64,000 bases of DNA from Nonomuraea maritima (GTDB lineage Bacteria; Actinomycetota; Actinomycetes; Streptosporangiales; Streptosporangiaceae). Where the stretch lies: positions 1 to 64,000 of the forward strand of contig NZ_FNFB01000005.1 in assembly GCF_900100395.1 (NCBI RefSeq). The letters are read 5' to 3'. Every line of letters begins with the position of its first letter. Position 1 is the first letter of the stretch. Below, in pieces: positions 42,085 to 52,023 of the stretch. Position numbers and translations under genes: made by a program. The notes under the pieces were generated by a model. That model was not told where the DNA came from. It saw nothing but the letters and a program-made list of their open reading frames with translations, and made no database searches.

Positions 42085-43437
42085 TCACGGGGCGGACGCT
42101 CCGGCCTGGAGGCGCAGCACCGCCCAGTTGGCGGCCCACAGCGCCAGCCCGACGAGCAGCAGCACGCCCGCCCTGACGTACACCTCGACGGGACGGCCGG
42201 TCAGCGGGCTGGCCAGCACGAGCGCCAGCACCGCGCCGGCCACCGGCACCGCCGTGGGCACCCGGAAGTGCTGGTGCCCGACGCGGTCCTTGCGCAGCAC
42301 GAGCACCGCCACGTTGACCACCGTGAAGACGCACAGCAACAGGAACGCCGTGGTGTCGCCGAGCCCCCGGATCTCGCCGGTGGAGATCAGCGCGATCGCG
42401 AGGGCCGTGGTGAACAGGATGCCGATCACCGGCGTACGGCGGCGGGGGTCGACCCAGCCGAGCCCGCTCGGCACGACCCGTTCGTTGGCCAGGCCGTACA
42501 CGAGCCGGGACGCCATCATCATGTTGATCAGCGCCGAGTTGGCCACGGCGACGACGGCGATCGCGGCGAAGAGCTGCGGCGGGAAGGTGATGCCGCCCGC
42601 CTTCACCACCTCCAGCAGCGGCCCGGACGACTCCTTCAGCACGGCGGTCGGCACGAGGAGCGAGGAGGTGATCGCCACGAGGATGTAGACGGTGCTGGTG
42701 ATCGCCACGCCGAGGAAGATCGCCCGGGGGAAGTTGCGCGAGGGGTCCTGCGTCTCCTCGGCCATGTTCACGGAGTCCTCGAACCCGACGAACGCGAAGA
42801 AGGCCAGCGCCGTGCTGCCGAGCAGGGCGTACATCAGCCCGCCCGCCTCCTCGGCGTGGATCTCGGTCAGCCGGGACGGCTCGCCGCCGCCCGTGAGGAC
42901 CGCGTACACGCCGATCGCGACGATCAACAGCAGGCCGGAGAGCTCGATCAGGGTGAACACGATGTTGGTCTTGACCGACTCGGAGACGCCCCGGTAGTTC
43001 AGCGCCGCGACCGCGAGGATGAACAGGATGCTGACCAGCAGGCCGGGCGTCGTGACGAACTCCCGCAGGTAGTCGCCGCCGATGGCGCGGGCCGCGGCGC
43101 TGGCCGAGGTGAGCCCTGAGCACATCACCGTGAACGCCACCATGAAGGTGAAAAAAGGTTTACCGAATGCGCGCTGTGTGTAGAGGGCGGCTCCAGCGGC
43201 TTTTGGGTACTTCGTGACGAGTTCGACGTACGACATCGCTGTCAGCACCGCGATGACGAAGGCGAACAGGAACGGCACCCACAGAGCGCCGCCGATCTCG
43301 CCCGCCACGGAGCCGGTGAGGGCGTAGACGCCCGTGCCCAGAATGTCGCCGACGATGAAAAGGATGAGGAGCTTGGGGCCGATCGCCCGCTTGAGCGAAA
43401 CGTTGCCGGCTTCGGGTTCGAGGGGCGCCATGGCCAT
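42085..43437 (-). CDS. APC-family amino-acid permease
   Basis: The 450-residue protein has twelve transmembrane helices of the amino acid-polyamine-organocation family. The opening IVGDILGTGVYALTG holds the substrate-backbone-binding glycines in TM1, and FFAFVGFEDSVNMAEE covers TM6. The substrate is probably a cationic or neutral amino acid. ATG 43437 is preceded by GGGGAACGAG. It is divergent from asparagine synthetase with a 178-base shared upstream region. Confidence 0.9.
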   Translation of the reverse strand: MAMAPLEPEAGNVSLKRAIGPKLLILFIVGDILGTGVYALTGSVAGEIGGALWVPFLFAFVIAVLTAMSYVELVTKYPKAAGAALYTQRAFGKPFFTFMVAFTVMCSGLTSASAAARAIGGDYLREFVTTPGLLVSILFILAVAALNYRGVSESVKTNIVFTLIELSGLLLIVAIGVYAVLTGGGEPSRLTEIHAEEAGGLMYALLGSTALAFFAFVGFEDSVNMAEETQDPSRNFPRAIFLGVAITSTVYILVAITSSLLVPTAVLKESSGPLLEVVKAGGITFPPQLFAAIAVVAVANSALINMMMASRLVYGLANERVVPSGLGWVDPRRRTPVIGILFTTALAIALISTGEIRGLGDTTAFLLLCVFTVVNVAVLVLRKDRVGHQHFRVPTAVPVAGAVLALVLASPLTGRPVEVYVRAGVLLLVGLALWAANWAVLRLQAGASAP

Positions 43438-43615
43438 TCTCGTTCCCCGTGACCGCTTGCCTGACACGGAGTCGTGACCCGCGTGTGGGAGTGCGGAACG
43501 CTCACCTGTAAACCCCCCTGAACGCGATATGCATCACAGTTTCGCTACATTTCGGGACAAATCGGTCGAAAACGGGCAAGGCTAGAAGAGTCCGGAACTG
43601 AGGGGGACTCAGAAC

Positions 43616-45466
43616 ATGTGTGGCATAGCAGGGTGGATCGACTTCCAGCAGGACCTGCGAGGCGCCCGTGACGCAGCTCAGGCGATGACCGACACGATGG
43701 CCTGCCGCGGGCCCGACGACCAAGGGCTCTGGACCGGCGCCCACGCCGCGATAGGACACCGCAGACTCGCCATCATCGACCTCTCCGGCGGGCGGCAGCC
43801 CATGATCGCCTCCCGCGACGAGACCCAGAAGCCGGCCGTACTCACCTACAGCGGCGAGGTCTACAACTACCGCGAGCTCCGCTCCGAGCTCACGGCCAGG
43901 GGCCACCGCTTCCGCACCGAGAGCGACACCGAGGTCGTGGTGCACGCCTACCTCGAATGGGGAGCCGACCTCGCCGAGCACCTGAACGGCATGTTCGCCT
44001 TCGCCATCTGGGACGAAAGGACCGAGGAGCTGCTCCTGGTCCGCGACCGCATGGGCATCAAGCCGCTGTACTACTACCCGACGCCGCACGGCGTGCTGTT
44101 CGGCTCGGAGCCGAAGGCCATCCTCGCCAACCCGCTCGCCCGGCGGGCGATCGACGGCGACGGGCTGTGCGAGCTGCTCGCGTTCGTCAAGACGCCCGAG
44201 CACGGCATCTTCGAGGGCATGTACGAGGTGCGGCCCGGCCAGATCGTCCAGGTCGACCGGGACGGGCTGCGCAAGCGCCGCTACTGGAAGCTGGAGTCGT
44301 ACGAGCACCCGGACGACGTCGACTCGACCGTCAAGAACGTCCGCGGCCTGCTGGAGGACATCGTCTCCCGCCAGCTCATCAGCGACGTGCCCCTGTGCAC
44401 CCTGCTGTCGGGCGGGCTCGACTCCAGTGTGGTCACCGCGCTCGCCGCCAAGGACCTGCGCCAGCAGCACCTCGGCACCGTGCGCTCCTTCGCCGTCGAC
44501 TTCGTCGGGTACGCCGAGAACTTCCACCCCGACCAGCTGCGCTCGACGCCCGACACGCCGTACGTCCACGCGCTCGCCGAGCACGTCGCCTCCGACCACA
44601 CCGACATCGTGCTGAACTCGGGCGACATGATGGACCCCGCCGTGCGCTCCGAGGTGCTGCGCGCGCGTGACGTGCCGATCGGCATCGGCGACATGGACTC
44701 CTCGCTCTACCTGCTGTTCAAGGCGATCCGCCGGCACTCGACGGTAGCACTGTCGGGCGAGTCGGCCGACGAGGTGTTCGGCGGCTACCGGTGGTTCCAC
44801 GACCCCGAGGTGGTCGCGGCCGACGCCTTCCCGTGGATCGGCCCCGCCGCGATGGGCAACGAACACCTGGGCGCGGACCTGCTGCTCAGGGACGACGTCG
44901 CCGAGCGGATCGGCTTCGCCGGCTACCGCGACCGGCGCTACCGCGAGGCGATCGAGGAGGTGCCGAGGCTGGCGGGGGAGACCGGGCTGGAGCGGCGCAT
45001 GCGGGAGATCAGCTACCTGCACCTCACCCGGTTCGTGCAGGTCCTGCTCGACCGCAAGGACCGCATGAGCATGCGCGTCGGCCTCGAGGTCCGGGTGCCG
45101 TTCTGCGACCACCGCCTGGTGGAGTACGTCTTCAACGCGCCGTGGGCGTTCAAGACCTACGACGGGCGGGAGAAGAGCCTGCTGCGCGGGGCCGCCACCG
45201 ACCTGCTGCCGGATTCCGTCCTGCAGCGCGTCAAGAGCCCGTATCCGGCCACGCAGGACCCCACGTACGACGAGGTGCTGCGTCAGCGGGTCGAGCACCT
45301 GCTCCGTGACCCGAACGCGCCCGCCGCCCAGGTGCTCGACTGGGACAAGGCCCGCGCGATGGTGGGGCGGCCCGTCGCCGGACCCTCGCTCAACAGGGCG
45401 GCGCTGGAACGGCTGCTGCAGCTGGACGAATGGCTGCGGGAGTACCGCGTGGAGCTCGCGTTCTGA
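43616..45466 (+). CDS. asnB: Asparagine synthetase, glutamine-hydrolysing
   Basis: The 616-residue enzyme makes asparagine from aspartate, ATP and glutamine. Cys2 of MCGIAGW is the glutaminase nucleophile; RDRMGIKPLYYY is the amidotransferase signature. The ATP pyrophosphatase motif LLSGGLDSSVV lies near residues 264-274. Length and domain order are normal. The ribosome site is a GAGGGGGA run 9 bases upstream. N-acetylglutaminylglutamine-type amidotransferases are the main alternative within the family. A hairpin follows the stop codon. Confidence 0.93.
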   Translation: MCGIAGWIDFQQDLRGARDAAQAMTDTMACRGPDDQGLWTGAHAAIGHRRLAIIDLSGGRQPMIASRDETQKPAVLTYSGEVYNYRELRSELTARGHRFRTESDTEVVVHAYLEWGADLAEHLNGMFAFAIWDERTEELLLVRDRMGIKPLYYYPTPHGVLFGSEPKAILANPLARRAIDGDGLCELLAFVKTPEHGIFEGMYEVRPGQIVQVDRDGLRKRRYWKLESYEHPDDVDSTVKNVRGLLEDIVSRQLISDVPLCTLLSGGLDSSVVTALAAKDLRQQHLGTVRSFAVDFVGYAENFHPDQLRSTPDTPYVHALAEHVASDHTDIVLNSGDMMDPAVRSEVLRARDVPIGIGDMDSSLYLLFKAIRRHSTVALSGESADEVFGGYRWFHDPEVVAADAFPWIGPAAMGNEHLGADLLLRDDVAERIGFAGYRDRRYREAIEEVPRLAGETGLERRMREISYLHLTRFVQVLLDRKDRMSMRVGLEVRVPFCDHRLVEYVFNAPWAFKTYDGREKSLLRGAATDLLPDSVLQRVKSPYPATQDPTYDEVLRQRVEHLLRDPNAPAAQVLDWDKARAMVGRPVAGPSLNRAALERLLQLDEWLREYRVELAF

Positions 45467-45484
45467 TCGCGACCCTCACGATTT

Positions 45485-45524
45485 CCGGCCCGTTCCGATC
45501 GCCCAGACGCCCGGAGCGGGCCGG
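45485..45524. terminator. Bidirectional terminator hairpin between asnB and the AraC gene
   Basis: Twelve-base arms CCGGCCCGTTCC and GGAGCGGGCCGG pair fully, one of the pairs being G-T, around a 16-base loop. It fills the gap between the two convergent genes and could stop transcription from either side. Confidence 0.65.
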
Positions 45525-45542
45525 TACCATGCCCGCCCGGCG

Positions 45543-46238
45543 TCAGCTCGTGTAGAGCAGCGACAGCGGCTGGGGCGGGTCGGGGTGGGCCAGCCGGGTG
45601 GCGGTGCGGCCTATGTAGCGGGACAGTGAGCGGGCCAGGTGGGGCTGGTCGAAGTAGCCGAGCTCGTGGATCACGTCGTGGACCGGCGCCCCGCCGCGGA
45701 TCAGGACCGCGGCCCGCCTGGCGCGGCCGATCTGCCGGACGGCGCTTCGCGTGAGGCCCGTCACCGCGGCGAAACGCCGCTGCAGGGTGCGCTCTGACAC
45801 GCCGACCGGCTCGCCCGCGAGCGCCGCCGCCACCACCGGGTCACGCTCCAGGACGTCTTCGTGGACGAGCCGCCGCACGAACTGCTCGGCGTTGTCGTAG
45901 TCGGGCAGGCGCCAGCTCGACCCCTTGAGCCGGAACGACCTGCGCGTCGCCCCCGGCAGCTCGGTGGCGGCGTCGACCCGGATCGGCAGGTGCGGCATCG
46001 ACGTGCCGAGCGCGAACGTGATGCCGAAGAACGTCGTCTCGTCGGGCACGGGCGCCGTGGCCGCCCTCGACTCAGGCCCCTGCACGGTCACGCTCACCTC
46101 GCCGGCCCGCCCCCAGAACACGAGGTCCCACGTGGCCGCCGCGACCGCGGTCATCCGGTCGACACCCTGACTGCGGCTGCGCCACACCCGCTCGACGTAC
46201 GGCGAGTCGGACGCCCGGCTCTCGATCTCCAACGTCAC
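45543..46238 (-). CDS. AraC-family transcriptional regulator
   Basis: The 231-residue protein has a C-terminal AraC double HTH (VSERTLQRRFAAVTGLTRSAVRQIGR and IHELGYFDQPHLARSLSRYIG). The N-terminal domain is about 140 residues and beta-rich, of the DUF6597 type. A textbook AAGGAGG lies just ahead of the GTG at 46238. It follows the SDR gene by 52 bases in the same direction and may control it. Confidence 0.88.
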   Translation of the reverse strand: MTLEIESRASDSPYVERVWRSRSQGVDRMTAVAAATWDLVFWGRAGEVSVTVQGPESRAATAPVPDETTFFGITFALGTSMPHLPIRVDAATELPGATRRSFRLKGSSWRLPDYDNAEQFVRRLVHEDVLERDPVVAAALAGEPVGVSERTLQRRFAAVTGLTRSAVRQIGRARRAAVLIRGGAPVHDVIHELGYFDQPHLARSLSRYIGRTATRLAHPDPPQPLSLLYTS

Positions 46239-46290
46239 CCGCTCACCTCCTTCGAGGTCAGAGCGTACGACGCGGCTCCGACATTCCTGC

Positions 46291-46992
46291 TCAGTGGCCC
46301 ACGCTCTGCCCGCCGTCCACATGGAGGATCTCGCCCGTCACGAACGGCGCCCTCTCCAGGTAGACGACCGCCTGCACGACGTCGGAGATCTCCCCCATGC
46401 GGCCGACGGGGTGCAGGGACGCCGCGAACTCGTACGTCTCCGGCGGGTTCATCGGGGTCTTCACGATGCCAGGGGAGACGGCGTTGACGCGGAGCCCGCG
46501 ACCGGCGTACTCGATGGCGAGGGACCTGGTGGCCGCCTGCAGGCCGCCCTTGGTGAGCGAGGCGAGCACCGAGGGCACGCGGGAGAGCGGGTGGTCGACG
46601 AGGCTCGTGGTGATGGTCACGATGTGGCCGTCCCCGTGGGCCAGCAGGTGCGGGACCGCCCGGCGGGTGACGTGGAAGAACCCCCTGACGTTCACGCCCA
46701 GGTACGTGTCGAGGTCCTCGTCGGTGTAGTCGGTGAACGGCTTGCTGATGAAGATCCCCGCGTTGTTGACCACGGTGTCGATCCGTCCGTACGCCTCCAT
46801 CGCGGTGTCCACGACCCGTTCGGCGGTGGCGGGGTCGGCGAGGTCGCCCGGCACGGTGAGCACCTCGGAAAGCTGGTGCCGCGTGATGCCGCGCGCCGTC
46901 GCGACGACGGCGTAGCCGAGCTTGCGGTACGCCTCCACGAGCGCCGCCCCGATGCCCTGCGACGCTCCGGTGATGACCGCGACCTTGTCCAT
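46291..46992 (-). CDS. Short-chain dehydrogenase-like protein lacking the catalytic Tyr
   Basis: The 233-residue Rossmann protein has the cofactor motif GASQGIG, NNAG at residues 76-79, a Ser at 130 and the lysine K148 in SLTKGG. Position 144, where classical SDRs have the catalytic Tyr of YxxxK, is Ala. The C-terminus DGGQSVGH is normal. So it looks like an intact fold with altered chemistry, either using another residue or having a binding role. AAGGAC precedes ATG 46992. Confidence 0.85.
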   Translation of the reverse strand: MDKVAVITGASQGIGAALVEAYRKLGYAVVATARGITRHQLSEVLTVPGDLADPATAERVVDTAMEAYGRIDTVVNNAGIFISKPFTDYTDEDLDTYLGVNVRGFFHVTRRAVPHLLAHGDGHIVTITTSLVDHPLSRVPSVLASLTKGGLQAATRSLAIEYAGRGLRVNAVSPGIVKTPMNPPETYEFAASLHPVGRMGEISDVVQAVVYLERAPFVTGEILHVDGGQSVGH

Positions 46993-47265
46993 GGGTTCGT
47001 CCTTACGGGTGCGCTGCCGCGACGAGATGACGCTCCACCTCGCCCTCGCCGCCCACCTGCCCGGCAGCCCCTCGTGAACGCACCACCCGGCAACGGATCC
47101 CTTCAGCTGCGGGTCCCGGTTGGGTAGCGGCCCCACCCGCTCGTTGACGCTGCGGTAGATCCCCCGCAGCAACCGCCGAGAGCACCCACTCGGCGCTCAG
47201 GAGGGCACCCCACCCCCCGGGAAGCGCCCGGCGCTCTGCAAAAAGTGGAGTAATGTTCTGGAATT

Positions 47266-47973
47266 GTGGGATCTGAGAGAGAAAAACCGGTCGAGTACCG
47301 GCAGGGCCGGTTCCGCACGCCACCAGGGGCCACCGAGATCATGCTGGTCCGGCACGGCGAGTCGCAGCCCGCGCGCCCCGACCGCCCGTTCCCCCTGGTG
47401 GACGGCCAGGGCGATCCTGAGCTGGCGCCGGAGGGCCGCGAGCAGGCCGAGCGGGTGGCCCTGCGGTTCGCCGCCGAGCGGGTCGACGCGATCTACGTGA
47501 GCTCTTTGCGCCGTACGCACGATACCGCCGCGCCGCTCGCCGCCCGGCTCGGGCTGACCCCCGCGGTCGAGCCCGACCTGCGCGAGGTGCACCTCGGGGA
47601 GTGGGAGGGCGGACTGTTCCGGCGCATGGTCGCCGAGGGCCACCCGATCACGAAGCGCATGACGGACGAGGAACGCTGGGACGTGATCCCCGGCGCGGAG
47701 CCCGCAGAAGCGTTCTCCGGCCGCGTCCGCGCGGTGCTGGGCAAGCTCACTGCCGCCCACCCCGACCAGCGGATCGTCGTGGTCACCCACGGCGGCTTCA
47801 TCGCCGAGGCGCTGGCGGCGGCCACGGGCTCACGGCCGTTCGCGTTCCTCGGCGCCGACAACGCGTCGGTGTCACACCTGGTGGTGACCGAGGCCAGGTG
47901 GATCCTGCGCCGCTTCAACGACACCGCGCACCTCGACGGGTCCTTCTCCACCGGGGCCGCCCTGCCCACGTGA
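47266..47973 (+). CDS. Histidine phosphatase family (phosphoglycerate-mutase-like) protein
   Basis: The 235-residue protein carries the branch-1 histidine phosphatase motif LVRHGES with the phospho-acceptor His, an acid/base Glu in REVHLGEWE, and a second His in VVTHGGFIAEA. Such enzymes dephosphorylate sugars, cofactors or metabolites. The start is a GTG at 47266 after GTGGAG; the extra 30 residues before LVRHGES are polar. Its last 102 bases overlap the opposite-strand Nudix gene. Confidence 0.87.
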   Translation: MGSEREKPVEYRQGRFRTPPGATEIMLVRHGESQPARPDRPFPLVDGQGDPELAPEGREQAERVALRFAAERVDAIYVSSLRRTHDTAAPLAARLGLTPAVEPDLREVHLGEWEGGLFRRMVAEGHPITKRMTDEERWDVIPGAEPAEAFSGRVRAVLGKLTAAHPDQRIVVVTHGGFIAEALAAATGSRPFAFLGADNASVSHLVVTEARWILRRFNDTAHLDGSFSTGAALPT

Positions 47974-48417
47974 CTGCTCGATCAGCCGGCGGTGCGGCTC
48001 GAGCAGGCCCTCCGGCAGGTCGTCCGGGGAGCACCAGCGCGCGTCCAGGATCTCCGTCGGGTCGAGCCGCAGCGTGCCGTCGCCTGCGTACCGGGCGGCG
48101 TACGCGACCTCGACGCGCAGCCGGAACCCGCTCCTGAGGTGCACCAGCTCGCCCACGCTCACCTCGAGCCCGGTCTCCTCCCGTACCTCGCGGACGACCG
48201 TCTGCTCGAACGTCTCGCCGCGCTTCGCGCCGCCCGTCGGCAGGCCCCACTGCCGGTGCTCGGGCCAGAAGCGGTGCCGCAACAGCAGGACGTTGCCGTC
48301 GCGGTCGCGGACGACTCCCGTCACCCCGACCACGAACTTGGCCTGCGACAGGTAGAGCAGCCGCCACTGCACGGGCCCGCGGAGCCCGCGCCAGAGCCGC
48401 GCGAGCAGCCTTCTCAC
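47872..48417 (-). CDS. Nudix hydrolase
   Basis: The 181-residue protein has a complete Nudix box (GX5EX7REUXEEXGU) in GGAKRGETFEQTVVREVREETG. It hydrolyses a nucleoside diphosphate linked to another group; the substrate is unknown. GGAGG lies six bases ahead of GTG 48417, which I prefer to the ATG at 48423 that abuts that site. The C-terminal 30 residues (rich in Gly/Pro) are encoded antisense to the phosphatase end. Confidence 0.85.
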   Translation of the reverse strand: MRRLLARLWRGLRGPVQWRLLYLSQAKFVVGVTGVVRDRDGNVLLLRHRFWPEHRQWGLPTGGAKRGETFEQTVVREVREETGLEVSVGELVHLRSGFRLRVEVAYAARYAGDGTLRLDPTEILDARWCSPDDLPEGLLEPHRRLIEQSRGQGGPGGEGPVEVRGVVEAAQDPPGLGHHQV

Positions 48418-48647
48418 CGGCATCCTCCAAGATCGCCTCGTCGCAGCGTACCGCCCCGGACCGTCCCACGAGGTGCCACCGTACGTGGGCGCACCACCGT
48501 CCGTCGCGCCACGCCGGGAGACCCGCGCACCTGACCCGCACAAGGCCGGCCTACGCCTGACCGCCCGCGCCGGGGTCCTCGCGCGCTCCCCGCACGCCGT
48601 CCCCCGCACGCCCGGCGGCGTGCGAGGGGCGGGCATAGGCTGGAGGT

Positions 48648-49028
48648 ATGTCTGTCCAGCTGAACCACACCATCGTGCATGCCGGAGACAGAGACGAGAC
48701 CGCCGCGTTCCTGGTCGACGTGCTGGGGCTGGAACCCGCCCCGGTCTACGGACCCTTCCGGGTCGTCACCCTCTCCAACGGCGTCTCGCTGGACGTCGTC
48801 CAGGCGGGCGACGCGGTGCCGCCGCAGCACTACGCCTTCCTGGTCGGCGACGAGGAGTTCGACCAGATCTGGGGCCGGATCAAGGAACGCGGCCTGACGT
48901 ACTGGGCCGATCCGCACCACCAGCGTCCTAATCAGATCAACACCAACGACGGCGGCCGTGGCCTCTACTGGTCCGATCCGAACGGCCACAACCTGGAGAT
49001 CATCACCGTCCCGTACGGCGGCGGCTGA
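48648..49028 (+). CDS. VOC-superfamily (glyoxalase-like) protein
   Basis: The 126-residue single-domain protein opens with QLNHTIVHAGDRDETAAFLVDVLG, giving one metal-ligand His. It has a second His in QHYAFLVGDEEFDQIW and a Glu in HNLEIITVPY, so the metal site appears complete. Bleomycin-resistance-like binding proteins and dioxygenases share this fold. GGAGGT precedes the ATG. Confidence 0.87.
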   Translation: MSVQLNHTIVHAGDRDETAAFLVDVLGLEPAPVYGPFRVVTLSNGVSLDVVQAGDAVPPQHYAFLVGDEEFDQIWGRIKERGLTYWADPHHQRPNQINTNDGGRGLYWSDPNGHNLEIITVPYGGG

Positions 49029-49072
49029 CCCGCCGGTCCGGCCGCGCGCCTGCTCAGGCAGGCGCGGGCCGG

Positions 49073-49909
49073 TCACTTCCCGTCGAGCGCCAGGTTGAGT
49101 TCCAGGACGTTCACCGCCGGCTCGCCCATGAAGCCGAGCGCCCGGCCCGTGGTGTGCGACCGGATGAGGTCGCGCACCTGGTCGAGCGGCATGCCGCGCT
49201 CGCGGGCGACGCGCGGCGCCTGGAGGTCGGCGTAGGCGACGGAGATGTCCGGGTCGAGGCCCGACCCACTCGCCGTGACGGCGTCCGCGGGCACCTGGGG
49301 CGGTCCCGCGTCGCCCCGGATCGGGACGGTGCGCCCGGCCGCGTAGTCCTCGCCGGGCACGGCGCACTCCACCTCCAGCCCTTTGTACGCGGTGACGAAC
49401 GGCTTGGCGGGACACGCCTGGTTGACGCTGACCGCGTGGCCGGGGAAGACCTTCAGCACCGCGCCGACCCCGTCCGGAGTGCAGTACGGACGGGCGCCGC
49501 TGACGCCCTCCAGCTCGCCGATCGCCTTCGACCTGGCGCACACCCGGGTGAGCAGCGACTGCCGGCCCTCCTCACCGTGCGCGGGCAGGGTGTCCACGAC
49601 GTCGTCGGGGCCGAGGTTGCTCGCGCCCGTCGACGTCGGGTCGTAGCCGTCGCCGGCGGCGGACGGGCGGGACTGGAAATACTTCCTGATCGGGTTGCCG
49701 TCGGCGTCGGTGAACGACTGGCCGATGAGCGCGCTGCCCACCGGCCTGTCGTCCCGGTCGACGATCGAGCCGTTGGCGTGGCCGTTGAACAGCGCCTGGG
49801 CCACGCCGGTGGTGACCACCGGGTAGACCAGGCCCAGCAGCACGGTGAGGACGGCCACGGCTCGCAGCGCGGCCAGGTGCCTGCGGAGCAGGCTCGGCAG
49901 ACGTTTCAT
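49073..49909 (-). CDS. kdpC: Potassium-transporting ATPase subunit C, with a Cys-containing insertion
   Basis: KdpC is the single-helix subunit that stabilises the KdpFABC potassium pump. The N-terminal helix (residues 14-40), FQSRPSAAGDGYDPTSTGASNLGP and VTASGSGLDPDISVAYADLQAPRVARERG are all conserved. At 278 residues it is clearly longer than the usual 190-220. The extra material lies between about 110 and 205 and holds four cysteines (124, 143, 166, 182). Its ATG overlaps the kdpB stop by one base. Confidence 0.93.
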   Translation of the reverse strand: MKRLPSLLRRHLAALRAVAVLTVLLGLVYPVVTTGVAQALFNGHANGSIVDRDDRPVGSALIGQSFTDADGNPIRKYFQSRPSAAGDGYDPTSTGASNLGPDDVVDTLPAHGEEGRQSLLTRVCARSKAIGELEGVSGARPYCTPDGVGAVLKVFPGHAVSVNQACPAKPFVTAYKGLEVECAVPGEDYAAGRTVPIRGDAGPPQVPADAVTASGSGLDPDISVAYADLQAPRVARERGMPLDQVRDLIRSHTTGRALGFMGEPAVNVLELNLALDGK

Positions 49910-52023
49910 CAGGACATCCCAGGAAGGAGGTGGATGAGCAGGTCGATGAGCTTGATGCCGACGAACGGCGCGATGATGCCGCCCAGCCCGTAGACGTACA
50001 GGTTGCGTGACAGCAGCTTGGAGGCGCTGGACGGGCGGTAGCGGACGCCGCGCAAAGCCAGAGGGATCAGCACGACGATGACGATCGCGTTGAAGATGAC
50101 CGCGGACATGACCGCCGACTGCGGGCTGGACAACCGCATGACGTTGAGTGCGTCCAGGCCGGGGTAGACGGCGGCGAACATGGCCGGGATGATCGCGAAG
50201 TACTTGGCGACGTCGTTGGCGATGGAGAACGTCGTCAGCGCGCCGCGCGTGATCAGCAACTGCTTGCCGATCTCCACGATCTCGATGAGCTTCGTCGGGT
50301 TGGAGTCGAGGTCGACCATGTTGCCGGCCTCCTTGGCGGCCGACGTGCCCGTGTTCATGGCCACGCCGACGTCCGCCTGGGCCAGGGCGGGGGCGTCGTT
50401 GGTGCCGTCGCCCGTCATCGCGACCAGGCGGCCGCCTTCCTGCTCCTGCTTGATGAGCGCGAGCTTGTCCTCGGGGGTGGCCTCGGCCAGGAAGTCGTCG
50501 ACCCCTGCCTCCTCGGCGATGGCGCGGGCGGTCAGCGGATTGTCCCCGGTGATCATGACGGTGCGGATGCCCATGCGGCGCATCTCGTCGAACCGTTCGC
50601 GAAGGCCCTGCTTGACGACGTCCTTGAGGTGGATGACGCCGAGGACGCGGCCGCGTTCGGCGACGACGAGCGGGGTGCCGCCGGAGGCGGAGATGCCGTC
50701 CACGATCCGGCCGACCTCGTCGGTGGGGTGGCCGCCCTGGTCGCGGACCCACCGCAGGACGGCGGACGCGGCGCCCTTGCGGATCTGGCGTTCTCCCAGG
50801 TTCACGCCGGACATGCGGGTCTGGGCGGTGAAGTGCACCCACTCGGCGCCGTGGAGCTCGCGCTCGCGCAGGCCGTGGCGCTCCTTGGCGAACACCACGA
50901 TCGAGCGGCCCTCGGGCGTCTCGTCGGCCAGGCTCGACAGCTGCGCGGCCTCGGCCAGCTCGGCCTCGCTCACCCCGGCCACCGGGACGAACTCGCCCGC
51001 CTGCCGGTTGCCGAGGGTGATCGTGCCGGTCTTGTCCAGCAGCAGCGTGGACACGTCCCCGGCGGCCTCGACCGCGCGGCCGGACATCGCGAGGACGTTG
51101 CGCTGCACCAGCCGGTCCATCCCGGCGATGCCGATGGCGGACAGCAGCGCGCCGATCGTCGTCGGGATCAGGCACACGATGAGCGACACGAGCACGATGC
51201 CGGTGACGCCGTCGGAGGTCAGCGCGACGGAGTCGGGGACGCCCGGGTTGACCAGCTTGGAGTAGATCGCCAGCGGCTGCATCGTCGCGGTGGCCACGAG
51301 GAAGACGATGGTCAGCGCGGCGAGCAGGATGTTCAGCGCGATCTCGTTCGGGGTCCGCTGCCGGTCGGCGCCCTCCACGAGGGCGATCATCCGGTCGATG
51401 AAGCTCTCGCCCGGCTTCTGCGTGATCCGTACGATGATCTTGTCGGACAACACCTTCGTGCCACCCGTCACCGCCGAGCGGTCGCCGCCGGACTCGCGGA
51501 TCACCGGTGCGGACTCGCCGGTGATGGCCGACTCGTCCACCGAGGCGATGCCCTCGACCACGTCGCCGTCACCGGGGACGACCTCGCCGGCCTCGACGAC
51601 CACGAAGTCGCCCGGCCGCAGCTCGGCCGCGCCCACGACGTCCCCATCGACCGCGTCGCTGCTCCTGAGCCGGCGGGCCGTGGTGTCGCGCTTGGCCGCG
51701 CGCAGCGTGGCCGCCTGCGCCTTGCCGCGGCCCTCGGCCACCGCCTCGGCCAGGTTCGCGAAGATCACGGTCAGCCACAGCCACACCACGATCGCCCACG
51801 CGAAGAACGACGGGTCGGCGACCGCCAGCACGGTGGTGAACACCGCGCCGACCTCGACGACGAACATCACCGGGTTACGCCACAGCGTGACCGGGTTGAG
51901 CTTTCTGAGCGCGTCGGGCAGCGACCTGATGAGCTGCCGGGGATCCAGCAGGCCGCCGCCCACCCGGCCGTTCTTCTTCGGTGCCGGCACCTGGCTCGGC
52001 GTCTCGAGCACTTGTGTCGACAT
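49909..52023 (-). CDS. kdpB: Potassium-transporting P-type ATPase subunit B
   Basis: This 704-residue catalytic subunit has the phosphorylated Asp in [11 protein letters not shown] near residue 330. The actuator loop is [10 protein letters not shown], and the hinge is [25 protein letters not shown]. It hydrolyses ATP to drive potassium uptake through KdpA. The N-terminal 25 residues are polar. It starts at ATG 52023, overlapping the kdpA stop by one base. Confidence 0.96.
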   Translation of the reverse strand: MSTQVLETPSQVPAPKKNGRVGGGLLDPRQLIRSLPDALRKLNPVTLWRNPVMFVVEVGAVFTTVLAVADPSFFAWAIVVWLWLTVIFANLAEAVAEGRGKAQAATLRAAKRDTTARRLRSSDAVDGDVVGAAELRPGDFVVVEAGEVVPGDGDVVEGIASVDESAITGESAPVIRESGGDRSAVTGGTKVLSDKIIVRITQKPGESFIDRMIALVEGADRQRTPNEIALNILLAALTIVFLVATATMQPLAIYSKLVNPGVPDSVALTSDGVTGIVLVSLIVCLIPTTIGALLSAIGIAGMDRLVQRNVLAMSGRAVEAAGDVSTLLLDKTGTITLGNRQAGEFVPVAGVSEAELAEAAQLSSLADETPEGRSIVVFAKERHGLRERELHGAEWVHFTAQTRMSGVNLGERQIRKGAASAVLRWVRDQGGHPTDEVGRIVDGISASGGTPLVVAERGRVLGVIHLKDVVKQGLRERFDEMRRMGIRTVMITGDNPLTARAIAEEAGVDDFLAEATPEDKLALIKQEQEGGRLVAMTGDGTNDAPALAQADVGVAMNTGTSAAKEAGNMVDLDSNPTKLIEIVEIGKQLLITRGALTTFSIANDVAKYFAIIPAMFAAVYPGLDALNVMRLSSPQSAVMSAVIFNAIVIVVLIPLALRGVRYRPSSASKLLSRNLYVYGLGGIIAPFVGIKLIDLLIHLLPGMS

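Noticed and set aside
46993..47265. Possible gene or upstream extension of the SDR (LRGIYRSVNERVGPLPNRD segment)
   Set aside because: The SDR already has a good ribosome site and a normal N-terminus at 46992, and the upstream peptide matches no family I know.
48424..48647. Small gene between the Nudix and VOC genes
   Set aside because: No frame there has both a ribosome site and a protein-like sequence; it is read as promoter and spacer for the VOC gene.
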